A stretch of DNA of 64,000 nucleotides from Siphonodentalium dalli (taxonomy: Eukaryota; Mollusca; Scaphopoda; Gadilida; Siphonodentaliidae): contig CP136069.1 in NCBI GenBank assembly GCA_032622095.1, forward strand, positions 33,142,194 through 33,206,193, given 5' to 3'. This document shows, piece by piece, positions 27,301-34,689 of the stretch. The position numbers and the translations under genes were made by a program. Numbering within the stretch: position 1 is the first letter of the stretch; every line of letters starts with the position of its first letter. Under the pieces are notes generated by a model that saw only the letters and a list, made by a program, of their open reading frames with translations, ran no database searches and was not told the DNA's origin.

Positions 27301-29581
27301 TAGTAAATCTCCTCTCGCCATCCATGACCCAAACGACCCCAAATGTGATTTAATTCATCACATCATTCGAGAAGAGCGTGCATTAATTTGGTGGAATCAG
27401 AGCTAAATATATTTGTATCAATTTGGTGCAACTCCCCTCGTGCATGACTTGAACCGTGCCACTTTTTTCATATTTAAACCACGTCTATTAGACTCATGCA
27501 TCCGTTATATAATGGAGATGATTATATATAAGTTTGGTATCACGGAGAAGAATAATACATCAATTTGGTCGAAATTTGGTATGCTCTAAAAAATAGCCCC
27601 CCCCCCTGACACCAACAACGTCACTTTAGAAATTTTAACCCACACCATTATCTTACTCGTAAAAAGTTACCCCTGTTAGACCGCCTTGGTGCCATCTCGA
27701 TTGTACCCTTATAGTTATATATAGAACACAGACAGGTATTTGCAAATATTTGATTCATTGTATCATTTGAGAAGAACATGTATGAGTTTGATGGTAATTG
27801 GCACTAAACATATTTTTATAAGCTTTTGGTGACCCTCCCGTCCCTATTTCGGACTTAAACGGTGCCACTTTTGACATTATTAAACCACACACTTAGACTC
27901 ATTACGTAGATGAATCTATATTAAATTTATGAAAATTGGCGAGTATACAAATTCGTATCAAATTTAGGGCCACCATTGCATATCTCTCACCCAAAAGGCA
28001 CCAATTTGGCGCATTTAAACAACACGATTAGATCATTCGTATCACGGAGAAGAATATGTATCAATCAGGTGGAAATCGGCGCCAAACATATTGTTTATCA
28101 ATATTTGTGTCCCTCTCCCCCGATAGGTACCCCTGACTGGAATGGCCCCACTTTTGACATCTTTAAACCACACAATTAGACTCCTGATATAATCGAGATT
28201 AATTTTTGTAAATTTGGTGCTAATCCGCGACTAAAATGTTTTTTTTCTTCAAATTTAGTGCCCACCCCACCCATATCTCACCAAAGCAGCACCAACATGA
28301 CGTGTTTAAAATCACACGATTAGATTCCTCATATCATGGATAAGAATGTGTATCAATTTGGTGGAATTTGGCGCTAAAAATATTGTGTATCAATTTTGGT
28401 GCCCCTCTCCCTTTCAGTGCACCCCTGACTCGAATGACGTCACTTTTGACATCTTTAAGCCACACCATTAGATACCTCATACCATGGGGATAAATTTGTA
28501 TAAGTTTCGAGGCAATCGGCGACTAAACGCATTCTTATCAGATTTAGTACCTATATACCAACCGCTACCCCCCCCCCCCCCACAGTCTCTCATCCAAACG
28601 ACACCAATTTGGCGTCTTTAAATCACACAATAAGATTCCTTGTATCACGGAGAAGATCTCAGAAGATTGTGTATCAATTTGGTGGAATTCGGCGCTAAAA
28701 TTATTTTTGATCAATTTGTGTGCCCCTCTCCCCTTCCGGGCAACCCTGACGCGAACGGCGCGACTTTTGACATATTTAAACACACCATTATATTCCTCAT
28801 ATTATGGCGATGATTATACATAAGATTGGTGGCAATCGGCGACATATTTGTTCTACCCCTCCACATTTTCTGCCCCTGACAACAACGGCGTCACTTTATA
28901 AAATTCTAACCCTCGCCATTATCTTTCTCGTAAAAAGTTACCCATATTAGACCCCTTTTGTACACACGAGAGCCGGTCGTCAGTTTCCTCGTTTTCAGAT
29001 TGCGTTAACATTCTTCCAAAGCAGTTGACTTTATCAAGAATTACAGCGTCAGACATTTTTCCGATGGTATAGTAATGCTCTAATTAATCGACTTCTTAAC
29101 CACAGCAGAATTATGGGTAACTTTTCAGGATTTAAGCCGAGAGCTTTCAGATGAATGGCAACAAGCCATATTTCCGACTAAATCCTGAAAAGTTACTCAT
29201 AATTCTGCTGTGGTTAACAAGTCGATTAATTAGAGAATTACTGTATCTTGGCCCAATTTGAATCGCATTCTTCAGCATAAATGTTCTTGAACGTTTGTAT
29301 TACTGTATGTTGTAGGCGACGGCGTATGGTATCCAATTCCTGGGAATGGAAGCAATATCGACGCAGGTGAATCTTCAAATAAGAATCTATGGCTATTCAA
29401 CATAACAGCTGATCCATACGAGCAAAACGACCTCTCGGGAACAAACAGAGAAACAGTCCAGTCTATGTTAGACCGGTTAGCTTACTATGATTCTACGAGA
29501 GTCCCGGCGGTGAATCCCGACCCAGATCCGCAATTCAACCCAGAACTACATGACAATGCCTACGGGCCGTGGGTCAATTAA
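300..29581 (+). CDS. ARSB: Arylsulfatase B-like sulfatase, eight-exon gene (span)
   Basis: Joining 300-542, 7251-7437, 11335-11531, 14079-14190, 22350-22445, 23566-23815, 24689-24840 and 29316-29581 gives 1,503 nt, or 500 aa plus TAA. Every junction is GT-AG and phase-consistent (0,1,0,1,1,2,1). The family removes sulfate esters from N-acetylgalactosamine 4-sulfate in dermatan/chondroitin sulfate in lysosomes; some invertebrate members are secreted. Residues 1-18 look like a signal peptide. By alignment from memory with human ARSB, metal ligands are D30, D31, D279 and N280; the formylglycine cysteine is C68 in a CxPxR motif with R72; K122, H124, H221 and K297 are the other active-site residues. 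All are present. NxS/T sequons occur at N102, N184, N270, N389, N423 and N441. Human ARSB is 533 aa, so the length fits. The exact substrate and the orthology within a usually multi-copy family are inferred. Confidence 0.93.
631..843. mobile_element. Fold-back MITE, CAGTAATG family, copy 1
   Basis: A 213-bp element flanked by TA (629-630 and 844-845) begins CAGTAATGCC and ends GGCATTACTG. The two halves are inverted copies with arms of about 100 bp, meeting near 733-748. A TA target site and a CAGT start are typical of Tc1/mariner elements, so a non-autonomous derivative is inferred. The arms differ at only a few positions, suggesting a young copy or arm correction. It lies in intron 1. Confidence 0.85.
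936..1325. mobile_element. TTAA-flanked MITE with two nested 69-bp hairpins
   Basis: TTAACCCTTTACCCAAC at 936-952 is repeated inverted at 1309-1325. A TTAA duplication and CCC terminus match piggyBac-type transposons. Nested inside is a second inverted-repeat unit (960-1178) bounded by CCCTGTGCCAATGCATTC. Each end of that unit is itself a near-perfect 69-bp palindrome (966-1034 and 1104-1172) with a TCGACC/GGTCG-type centre. The middle is AT-rich. No transposase frame is present, so it must be non-autonomous. Confidence 0.8.
2344..2852. mobile_element. Double-hairpin element, diverged copy
   Basis: Hairpins at 2392-2460 and 2775-2844 match the 69-bp palindrome at 966-1034, with more substitutions in the second. 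The 315 bp between them is A-rich and made of degenerate AATGATAAAAATTG-like repeats. A TTAACCCTTCC motif at 2344 may be the left outer terminus; I see no matching right terminus, so the outer element looks broken. Confidence 0.7.
2880..3320. repeat. Minisatellite-like tract with TTTGACCTTGAAT units
   Basis: The phrase TTTGACCTTGAATTG, followed by 'ATTTTGAAGG(T/C)CAAGGTCA' and 'GTGGGGTCA', occurs at about 2957-3008 and again at 3089-3136. A shorter doublet (AATCGGCCCAGCGGATACC) is repeated at 3160-3200. The sense is that of a decayed interspersed repeat. No coding signal is seen. Confidence 0.5.
3690..3845 (+). repeat. Transposon-tail-like sequence
   Basis: The stretch reads 'ACCAAGTTTCATCAAAATCGG', then 'TTTTTGAGTTCATCG' and ACACACAAACAAACAGATC, and ends in AAAATATATAATAGAT. 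Tails of this form are common at the ends of dispersed elements in invertebrate genomes; that is general knowledge, and the exact family is not identified here. Confidence 0.4.
3820..4465 (+). mobile_element. LINE 3' end (C-terminal RT-associated region)
   Basis: The frame to 4099 contains '[18 protein letters not shown]' and then '[17 protein letters not shown]', followed by FCIFC. This is the C-terminal region typical of CR1/Jockey-type non-LTR retrotransposons, with the start of a Cys-rich motif. The element ends near 4465 in a short tandem tail, ACTTATCTTATCTTAACT. It is heavily 5'-truncated and the frame breaks at 4097. Assignment to a superclade is by pattern only. Confidence 0.65.
5624..5836. 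mobile_element. Fold-back MITE, CAGTAATG family, copy 2
   Basis: A 213-bp element with TA on both sides (5622-5623, 5837-5838). It has the same length and layout as the copy at 631-843, with arms of about 100 bp. The two copies differ at scattered positions, for example GATCT in place of GCCAT near the left end. Confidence 0.85.
7251..7437 (+). CDS. ARSB: Arylsulfatase exon 2
   Basis: Encodes residues 82-143 plus one base. It follows the acceptor TTGCAG at 7245-7250 and begins [11 protein letters not shown], directly continuing SGRYQ of exon 1 as in [12 protein letters not shown] carries the active-site K122 and H124. It ends with RGFDTFY before G|GTAAGT, in phase 1. Confidence 0.95.
7490..7705. 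repeat. ATC/CAT trinucleotide tract
   Basis: Imperfect (CAT)n/(ATC)n repeat in intron 2, just after the exon 2 donor. It produces artificial Ile- and His-rich frames. No coding role is inferred. Confidence 0.85.
7740..10360 (-). mobile_element. Reverse-oriented LINE (endonuclease + reverse transcriptase), decayed
   Basis: Reading the minus strand, an APE-type endonuclease region (about 10,180-9,422) contains [26 protein letters not shown] and SKHRPIF. Next comes an RT region with [17 protein letters not shown] and [17 protein letters not shown] (9,154-8,774), then ADDMTLLS and a C-terminal region with [18 protein letters not shown] (8,161-7,955). The codon before ADD is TAG, so the conserved YADD tyrosine is lost to a stop. 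Several frame changes separate the pieces. It is antisense to the sulfatase gene, within intron 2. It fits the CR1/L2/Jockey group; no finer call is made. Confidence 0.8.
10625..10712 (+). repeat. Three-copy 33-bp tandem repeat
   Basis: The unit (G/T)CAGTACGATACAGTAC followed by '(C/A)(C/A)ATGTAATTAAT' occurs three times, the last with CATTACG. It lies in intron 2. Confidence 0.75.
11335..11531 (+). CDS. ARSB: Arylsulfatase exon 3
   Basis: Encodes residues 144-209 after acceptor [23 protein letters not shown] matches the SEDYYSHERC region of ARSB, and a KNETGKYST sequon follows. The donor is AAG|GTAAAG, in phase 0. This region varies more between family members than the active-site exons. 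Confidence 0.93.
11532..14078 (+). other. Intron 3 of the arylsulfatase gene
   Basis: Holds a GATGATAACGACGGCGAAGAC tract that occurs twice (near 11,770 and 12,288), flanking the 127-bp palindrome at 12,144-12,270. The rest (12,400-14,050) is AT-rich, with G-runs at 13,313 and 13,550 and no supported coding exon. Confidence 0.7.
12144..12270. repeat. 127-bp near-perfect palindrome with internal TTAACCC ends
   Basis: The arms begin GCATGGTTTCGA and pair with TCGAAACCATGC at 12,259-12,270, with about three mismatches over some 62 bp. Inside, TTAACCCTTTGAAG (12,174-) is inverted as CTTCAAAGGGTTAA, ending at 12,240, so a 67-bp TTAA-bounded palindrome is nested in a larger one. The centre is GGCCACAGGCC. 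Confidence 0.85.
14079..14190 (+). CDS. ARSB: Arylsulfatase exon 4
   Basis: Encodes residues 210-246 plus one base after acceptor [25 protein letters not shown] matches the ARSB segment carrying the active-site histidine (H221 here). It ends STYAG at donor G|GTACGT, in phase 1. Confidence 0.94.
15299..15371. repeat. (CT)36 microsatellite
   Basis: A pure CT run of 73 nt in intron 4. The Arg-Glu and Ser-Leu runs it creates in open frames are artefacts. Confidence 0.97.
15373..15700 (+). repeat. 330-bp interspersed repeat, copy 1
   Basis: The stretch 'ACAGTTGAAAAATGTGACCA ... ATACATGAGTGCAGCAA' matches 19,150-19,480 in the same orientation, with many substitutions and small indels. It includes GTCGCCACA, CCGTATGTTTGGTA-like text and AATCCACA in the same order. 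No coding frame is conserved between the copies. Confidence 0.75.
15979..16125 (+). repeat. 68-bp tandem repeat
   Basis: TTGGTACTAGCC, '(A/G)(C/A)TCTCGGAACC' and TTACCCACGTGATGGCATCA, followed by TGATAATTCATT, occurs twice, with a third partial unit at 16,107. It contains CACGTG E-boxes as part of the unit. Confidence 0.8.
16886..17440 (+). repeat. About 255-bp degenerate tandem repeat with TTTGCGAT motifs
   Basis: The phrase 'CCAGACC(T/A)GTT(T/G)(A/C)AAGATGT' recurs near 16,898, 17,158 and 17,412. Between the phrases are many short forms of TTTGCGATAAATCGCAAA in both orientations, so each unit can fold on itself. Confidence 0.65.
17757..18215. repeat. Array of GGTACTCCAGAGTACC palindromes
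   Basis: In the dense core, GGTACTC starts at 18,039, 18,064, 18,086, 18,111, 18,137 and 18,161, a spacing of 22-26 bp. Most units are a 16-bp near-palindrome followed by 'AAACTTTT' or 'ACTTTT'. Degenerate half-units extend from 17,757. The open frame across it reads as tandem TFGTPEY units and is a by-product. Confidence 0.85.
19150..19480 (+). repeat. 330-bp interspersed repeat, copy 2
   Basis: The same element as 15,373-15,700, sharing 'ACAGTTGAAAAATTGACCA' at the start and ATACATGAGTGCAGCAA at the end. It is preceded by a GTTGGAA-rich region (18,930-19,140) that also resembles 23,389-23,465. Confidence 0.75.
19925..20400 (+). repeat. Interspersed repeat, inverted relative to 62,590-63,000
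   Basis: Features such as GAGCGATTACTGTGTCACAA, CAGGTACCAAGAACTTCTG and CATGTCATGCCTGTTGATCA recur on the opposite strand at 62,590-63,000 in the matching order. A related piece with 'AGTTCTTGGTACCGAAAGTG' lies at 21,075-21,110. This may be one arm of a larger element interrupted by the insertion at 20,470. Confidence 0.65.
20470..20908. mobile_element. Double-hairpin element with GTGACCCGCC outer inverted repeats
   Basis: The outer inverted repeat GTGACCCGCCATATCAAATC runs on through GTAAGTCGGGATTT and is mirrored at the right end (20,866-20,908). Inside are the 69-bp hairpins (20,521-20,589 and 20,790-20,858) bounded by CCCTGT/ACAGGG. A central CCCAGACAAACATGAGC segment is also found, inverted, at 58,490-58,530. 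The outer repeats differ from those of the copies at 936 and 40,938. Confidence 0.8.
21425..21780. mobile_element. 400-bp TIR MITE family, copy A
   Basis: Shares GGAACCCACCA/ATCAAAGCTCAG at the left and GGCAATTAATCTATTCTGATAACTG (quoted in parts: GGCAATTAAT, ATTCTGATAACTG) at the right with the elements at 51,780-52,209 and 57,766-58,163. It is somewhat shortened at its termini. Confidence 0.65.
22350..22445 (+). CDS. ARSB: Arylsulfatase exon 5
   Basis: Encodes residues 247-278 plus one base. It reads [20 protein letters not shown] and then [11 protein letters not shown], the strand leading into the metal-binding DN pair. The acceptor is GTTTCAG and the donor is CAG|GTAATG; both ends are in phase 1. 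This is the smallest exon. Confidence 0.94.
22491..22625. repeat. Fold-back repeat with AAAATATTCGACTTTTA arms
   Basis: Arms containing ACTGAAAGTCTGCGATAGTG and AAAATATTCGACTTTTA are inverted across a centre near 22,563. A further direct copy of the AATATTCGACTTTTAGTGT part follows at 22,640, and a related piece lies at 42,405. It is a small non-coding element in intron 5. Confidence 0.75.
23566..23815 (+). CDS. ARSB: Arylsulfatase exon 6
   Basis: Encodes residues 279-361 plus two bases. It starts [17 protein letters not shown], supplying metal ligands D279 and N280 (D279 spans the junction). K297 lies in the [12 protein letters not shown] loop. [19 protein letters not shown] is strongly ARSB-like. 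The acceptor is TTTTATAG; the donor AA|GTAAG is read with the next exon's G to give K362. Confidence 0.95.
24689..24840 (+). CDS. ARSB: Arylsulfatase exon 7
   Basis: Encodes residues 362-412 plus one base. It reads [17 protein letters not shown] and ends [15 protein letters not shown], matching the 'SPSPRIELLHNID' and 'GNWKLLTGYPG' segments of ARSB. Acceptor ACACAG and donor CCAG|GTACAC, phase 1. An FNGT sequon is present at N389. Confidence 0.94.
25731..25869. mobile_element. Hairpin MITE with TACACCCATAGTA ends
   Basis: The left arm begins TACACCCATAGTAGCCGAG and is inverted as CTCGGTTACTATGGGTGTA at the right. Both arms include a TTCACCAC(T/G)(C/A) stretch and meet at CCCTCGCCAAAAGGCTCGCGG. 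About 139 bp, with no coding capacity. Confidence 0.75.
27226..28960 (+). repeat. Degenerate tandem array, about 300-bp unit
   Basis: Phrases such as 'TATCAATTTGGTGGAAT', 'CCACTTTTGACATCTTTAAA', 'CACACAATTAGA(C/T)TCCT' and 'GGCGCTAAA' recur in fixed order. Clear TATCAAT-GGTGGAA starts near 28,057, 28,349 and 28,671 give a period of roughly 290-320 bp, and older units reach back to 27,226. C-runs separate some units. Divergence is high, so the array is old. Confidence 0.75.
29070..29243. mobile_element. Fold-back MITE, CAGTAATG family, copy 3 (internally deleted)
   Basis: 174 bp, TA-flanked. The arms match the 213-bp copies, but about 40 bp of the left arm and loop is missing (left arm passes from GGATTTA directly to GCCGAGAGCTTTC). 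The first base is T instead of C. Confidence 0.8.
29316..29581 (+). CDS. ARSB: Arylsulfatase exon 8 (C-terminus and stop)
   Basis: Encodes residues 413-500 and TAA. After acceptor TGTTGTAG it reads [13 protein letters not shown], then [19 protein letters not shown] and ends NAYGPWVN, matching the ARSB C-terminal domain (LWLFDIDRDPEERHDLS and ending WGPWM). Sequons lie at N423 and N441. Confidence 0.95.
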
Positions 29582-29595
29582 ACTATGTTCAGACC

Positions 29596-29601
29596 AATAA
29601 A
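29596..29601 (+). terminator. Poly(A) signal of the arylsulfatase gene
   Basis: AATAAA lies 15 nt after the stop codon, followed by TGTCTATATTGTCCG, a plausible GU-rich downstream element. This implies a very short 3' UTR. Confidence 0.75.
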
Positions 29602-29819
29602 ATATTCATAAAACATATTGTCTATATTGTCCGATGTAAAAAGGGCGTGGGTCTTTGAAGAAAGTTGTCATGTGAGTCGTATTTGTGCGTAAAAGTCAGA
29701 TTTGATTATGGTAATCAGAATATTCGTCATGGATTACGGAAAATCGGGGTGCGTGTGCCAAAATGTAAATCTGGTTTTCAAAATGACGGTGATGCGTCTG
29801 CCGAAGGATAATGTCATGC

Positions 29820-29945
29820 AAAGAGTAAAATACAAGGTGGCCGCTGGTGGCCATGGTTTTTTTGTTTGGCCCAATGACCCCAAAATTACTCGTTCCCATC
29901 TACATCATGACAAATTTCACATTGATCCGACAAAATACGACCTGT
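29820..29945 (+). repeat. Interspersed repeat with GGTGGCCGCTGGTGGCCATG
   Basis: The run GGCCGCTGGTGGCCATG..., then CAATGACCCCAAAATTACTC and GTTCCCATCTACAT matches, on the opposite strand, 61,430-61,555 (GGCCGCTGGCAGCCATG..., TGACCACAAAATGACTCG). The 125-aa open frame at 29,702-30,079 overlaps it, so that frame is probably not a gene. Confidence 0.6.
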
Positions 29946-30204
29946 ATCCCGTGCTAATTGAAATTGCACGCGCGGACGACGAATATATGACCCTGTCTCA
30001 ACGACGGCTAAAGTTTGAGCTAAAATGGTTAAACTCTGTTAATTTCAAGTTAGCAAAACGAATGAAGGCAGAGTTGTAGATCAGTTAATTATTTGTAGGA
30101 AACAGGGGACATACGCCCTACTTATTGTGGTGAGTGTGGAGTGACCTAAATGAGCGTTAATTCTGATTCTGCATCTTTATTCGGCGACTAGTTTGTAATA
30201 CTAT

Positions 30205-31680
30205 ATGTCCACTGTGTAAGATTTGTATTTGTCCAGGTCTGTCAATCGAATTTTCCATTGTGAAAAAGCCTACCTTTCATTGACAATATAGTTGATGGTT
30301 GTTAGATATACACTGCATATGTCCCACCCGGGTGGCATAAACAGGATTCGATAGATATGTATACACTGAATGTTGCTGCGTGAATGATTAAAGTAAAATG
30401 ATCGACTGGCATCGCCGCCAGTATATTCTAACACACGCAGGCAACGCAGCGCTGACTTAGTTATCTGGAGTGACATAACGAGGATGAAACGTTCGTCTGT
30501 TAGAAAAGGGACACGGTTGTCTGGTGCAGCGGAGACAGAAAGGGTTCTTTTACTCATGTTGTTATTTGTCAGTCTTCTTGGTGGGGCAACAGCAAATGAC
30601 TTATTAAACATTATCTCTGCTGATTCCATACCTCAGCACGGCGTGGAGATTGGACACACGAAGGCTTCGAATATTCTGCGATGTAAAACACTCGGCAGGA
30701 GAAATGCTGCATGTGAACTCGTCCGATTCAACGTCGAAACACGCGTTTGCCAACTTTTCAAACTGGCAACAACTGGCGTCCTTGTAATTGGCTCGAGACA
30801 AGATCAATTCATGAGGGTGAGTTTTAGAGTTTTTCGCAAAACATTGCCAGCGCGTTTTGGTTTAAATATTGTTTATTCCCATTAGGATAATAATTAAATT
30901 AACTGCTTAATACCTGTATATGTTTACAAAGATAGAATGACAGTGTTTAGATGGATTTATGTATGTGTTATATATATGATGAGATGGGAGAACGACAAAA
31001 AACACGTGGCTTGTAGTGAAGTCGTTCTCCTGGTGTGTCTTTTTTGGGCCCTGCAAATTGTTTCGAACATTCATGTGCATGTCGGCGTTTAAATGCAGGC
31101 CTCGGCAGTAGGTAGAAATTATAAATTTAATTTCATATTTGTACTGTGGGTAAGGGCCGACGGTTTGACTAAGAGAAATGGAGATAGTGAGTGGAAAAAT
31201 CCAGACTATTTTACATAAATCATTTACAAGGAACGAATTCTTCGTTGTGTACGTTGTCTTGAAAATACTAAAACTAACCGGCATATTTTATGTGCTCTAA
31301 GAATATTAAAATTATTTGTATGAATTATATATTTTTTCAAATTCTTTGAAAATTAATAGAATCGTTTTCAAACTTACGGTGTCGTCACCATTATGAAAAT
31401 TGTTGACGGACGAGATACAGGCATTCGGAAGATTACCAAGCAAACCGGTGTATATTAGTTAAGGGACAGACAGGCATTTTGCATAAATCCATGCAAAATG
31501 TCCTTAAATGTTCATCAAATAATTTCTTTCGATCTATCTGGTGCACATGAATAATCTTGAATTTTCATAGATATACATCTTCATTGTAGACAAACGTATA
31601 CCGATAAGACATGCAAAATGGAGAGGTTGAGAATATTATTGTCTGTTTTGTCCCCTTATGTGCAGAGAACTGCTAAAATA
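30205..31680 (+). repeat. Segmental duplication, copy 1 (holds intact PAN exon)
   Basis: Corresponds in order to 60,725-62,441, beginning TCCACTGTGTAAGATTTGT and ending near CAGAGAACTGCTAAAATA. Similarity is high across the exon and resumes after 30,985. Only 30,750-30,985 here lacks a counterpart, because the other copy carries an insertion or replacement at that point. Confidence 0.8.
30484..30816 (+). CDS. First exon of a secreted protein with PAN/apple-like module
   Basis: 111 codons from ATG 30,484 to donor AGG|GTGAGT at 30,817 (phase 0). After a basic leader of about 20 residues comes VLLLMLLFVSLLGGATA, a clear signal sequence. Then comes a module with HGVEIGHTKASNILRCKTLG and CELVRFNVETRVCQLFKL. 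The C-x(n)-C-x(3)-FN-x(5)-C spacing is like PAN/apple domains, which bind proteins or carbohydrates. The paralogous copy at 60,996 conserves both signal and module, which supports coding. It may be the 5' exon of the lectin gene at 44,745-49,336, but phases show at least one linking exon is missing. No function is assigned beyond secretion. Confidence 0.6.
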
Positions 31681-33960
31681 ACTAATAATTTACGTTTGCC
31701 TAGGGGTGAATCGGTATATATATTAATATAACCTGCTTGGATATCTGCACAAAAAATTCAGACCGCAGCGCTACGCGCCTTGTCTGTATTTCTTGTACAG
31801 ATACCGACACAGATTATAGTCTATCCATCTTAATATATAGTCGCGAAATTGATTGATGTTATTGGCCAGTTGATATATATGTCCATATTTGTCACCCATT
31901 CAAATATCATTAATATTCTTATGCAGCCCAGCAATTCATGTCATATTTATATTATCACAACAAAACACCAGAATAATATAATACAATTCAAGTGGCGTTC
32001 TATATGTCGTCATTTGGGTTCAGTTTGTCCCAGTAAGATACTACCTGCGTTCGCGCTGCGATTGCCAATTTAGCAATTTGCGATAAAAAATGACTTTGCG
32101 AAACAAAATCCCGATTTGCTACAAAATTTGGCACCTACCTTTTGACTTTTGGCAATTGATACCCATCGGACATATAATAAATATCGCAGTCAATCAGTCG
32201 GAAATAAAACACACATTGATAACCGGTCACGACATAGCTAATAATAAACATCGCAGTCAATCAGTCGGAAACAAAACACACATTGATAACCGGAAATAAA
32301 ACACACATTGATAACAGGTCACGACATGATAACCGGTCACGACATAGCTAATTTGGGTCCTAATTGAAAGCGTATAATAGATTCGTGGCTTATGTGACAT
32401 CGACTTATTTCACTGGGGTGGATGGCTTTCGAATTTCTACTTGATTATAACAATAACATTAGTCAAACAACGGGCTTCCTGAAGTATGAACTGTGTTTTG
32501 ATAGTTGTTAGATGAATTATCATTAATATGTCCTTCGTTACTCAGCTTTCACAAACTGCCGAATGTGGTTGATTTGACATCTCCGTATGTTACACGCTTA
32601 AACCAAGCTACATACTAGCGTTCAATGCAACGAGAGCGGCAGAAAAAGGTGCAAAAACTCGCGAATGACTATCATTCGATGGTGATATTTGTTTTTGGAA
32701 ATAGGCAATTCAACAATGGCACCAGAAAATATTGGTTGGAAAAAAGCGGCAACAGAAAATATAAAGTGGTTAACAAATAATGCAATTGGCAACAGTGTTG
32801 GCACCTGGGGATTTTGGGTCAGCGCGAACCCCGGATATATAGGCATAGTATGGGCACATTTATATTTCCTCGTATATGAATGAATTGGGCGTCGATAATT
32901 TAAATATTTAAGGCATATTTCAAAAACCATATTTCTATTTTACTTATTCAAAACGTGTGTTTTCGTGTCCCCATATCCATGTCATGATCGGGATAATAGA
33001 TTTTTCAAAAACGTCTGTGGTTGTGGCGATAGGAAGTTTATTCACGCACACATAATTCATCCTTGTGTTTAGCTTAGCCAGCGCCAGAATCGAGTATAGT
33101 GAGAACTTGTTATCCCTAAGGATACGTTCACACACTGGCAAGTTTGCACGGTACGGTTTGCAGGTATTTTGTCTTAGAAAAAGATATGGCGCCATGATGT
33201 GAATGGAAATAAGCACATAAAGTGTATCTGTGCCACAGCTAACTATGTGCGAAGTAAAATATATGTAGTTTCACTAGTAAGGATGATACCGGAATTTGCC
33301 TGTAAATATCATGCAACTATCTCGCAAGAATATATCATGCAGGTATTTGAAGGCAAATTCCAATAGCACGGTTACATGTGAAATTAGGTAAATGCTACTT
33401 CTCATGTCTTTCACGTTGATAATTAATATGCATGTTATGTGCACGGTTCCGTTCATATTCTGGCACCATGTGGTTTTCTATGACGAAATGCCCGCAAAAA
33501 CATACCGTGCAGACTTACCAGCGTATGAACGTAGCCTAACTCACCCGATTCACATAGCATTACAAGATATATGTACTTAACGACGGTAATGTTTTACCAT
33601 CTATAGACACTTAATTGTTTACCGTATACGCCCATCCAGCTAACCATAACAATATATAAATCGTAACTCTGATCTGACCACGGGCACAACACGTTGATTA
33701 TATGGACGAAATAACGGGGATATTCAGAAATAAAACAAAAATTGAAAACATTGAAAACAGAACGTTTCTTTTAAAGATTGTCTTTTGTCCAGTGTTTCTT
33801 CGTATGGTAAATGTTTTAGTGTTGGAGCTAGCTTGGATGCTCTTTGATGGACATTTTAAAGCTGAGCGATATGTTTCATTAATATAATGTGTCAGTGTTA
33901 TTACGCCACCTGTGGTGTTTCTTGCTTCTGTGAGTTTGATATTGCGTGGTGGACAGGGCG
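31681..33960. other. AT-rich stretch with short tandem repeats
   Basis: No supported exon. A tandem of ATCGCAGTCAATCAGTCGGAA, AAACACACATTGATAACCGG and TCACGACATAGCTAAT units occupies 32,175-32,350. A sequence at 33,285-33,365 (TTTGCCTGTAAAT...TCATGCAGGTATTTGAAG) matches 23,905-23,985. Short open frames look random. Confidence 0.5.
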
Positions 33961-33963
33961 AAT

Positions 33964-34425
33964 GTATTCTTGGAGATTTTGTGTACCTTACTCAATCGTA
34001 CCGATAGAATCACGTAGATGCCGAAATTGTAAAGTTAACGTCACCGGTGTATAATACGTTTATGAAAATATGATAAATCGTATCGATAGAGTCAGGACAG
34101 GCTGAAATTGAAAACTTAAAGTCACCGGGGTAATAATATGTTGTGGAAAATATAAATAATTTGATAGACTGAAAATAACATATAACCCATTGGGAGCCCC
34201 TGATGTATTCTTGTTTGTACCTTACTCAATCGTACCGATAGAATCACGTAGATGCTTAAATTGTAAAGTTAACGCCACCGGTGTATAATACGTTTTTGAC
34301 AATGTGTTAAATCGTATCGATAGAGTCAGGACAGGCTGAAATTGTAAACTTAAAGTCACTTGTTGTTGAAAATATAAATAATCTGATAGACTGAAAATAA
34401 TGTGTAACCCATTGAGAACCCCTGG
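33964..34425 (+). repeat. Two-copy direct repeat, about 240 bp
   Basis: GTACCTTACTCAATCGTACC, AGAATCACGTAGATGC and 'TAAATCGTATCGATAGAGTC' occur in order at 33,980-34,190 and again at 34,217-34,420, with one indel of about 14 bp. Non-coding. Confidence 0.85.
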
Positions 34426-34689
34426 TTTAGTGAAGTGCATTGTGGGAAGTTTAATTGTGATTCACCTCCATCTTTATTTTCTGGAATTATCACCAAGATT
34501 TCTCCACTCTATTCTCTTAAAATGTACCCTGATCGGTCATATTCTTTTGATAATTATATCTAAATACATCTTAGCTACTATTCGGATCTGCTGTCCCGGT
34601 CGAGGAAGGTTTAGTTTAACCAAAACGGCTATTGACAAAAGTTTGTTTACAAAAATTGAGCATACTCAATGACCCGTAGGCCGTACACG

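Larger units (their letters stand above)
24841..29315 (+). other. Intron 7 of the arylsulfatase gene
   Basis: Contains a MITE hairpin (25,731-25,869), a TCAATCAA microsatellite (26,514-26,541), the 1.7-kb degenerate tandem array (27,226-28,960) and a CAGTAATG-family copy (29,070-29,243). The remainder is AT-rich with no supported exon. Confidence 0.75.

Noticed and set aside
29702-30079. 125-residue frame after the sulfatase gene
   Set aside because: It overlaps an interspersed repeat that recurs inverted at 61,430-61,555, and has no recognisable domain.
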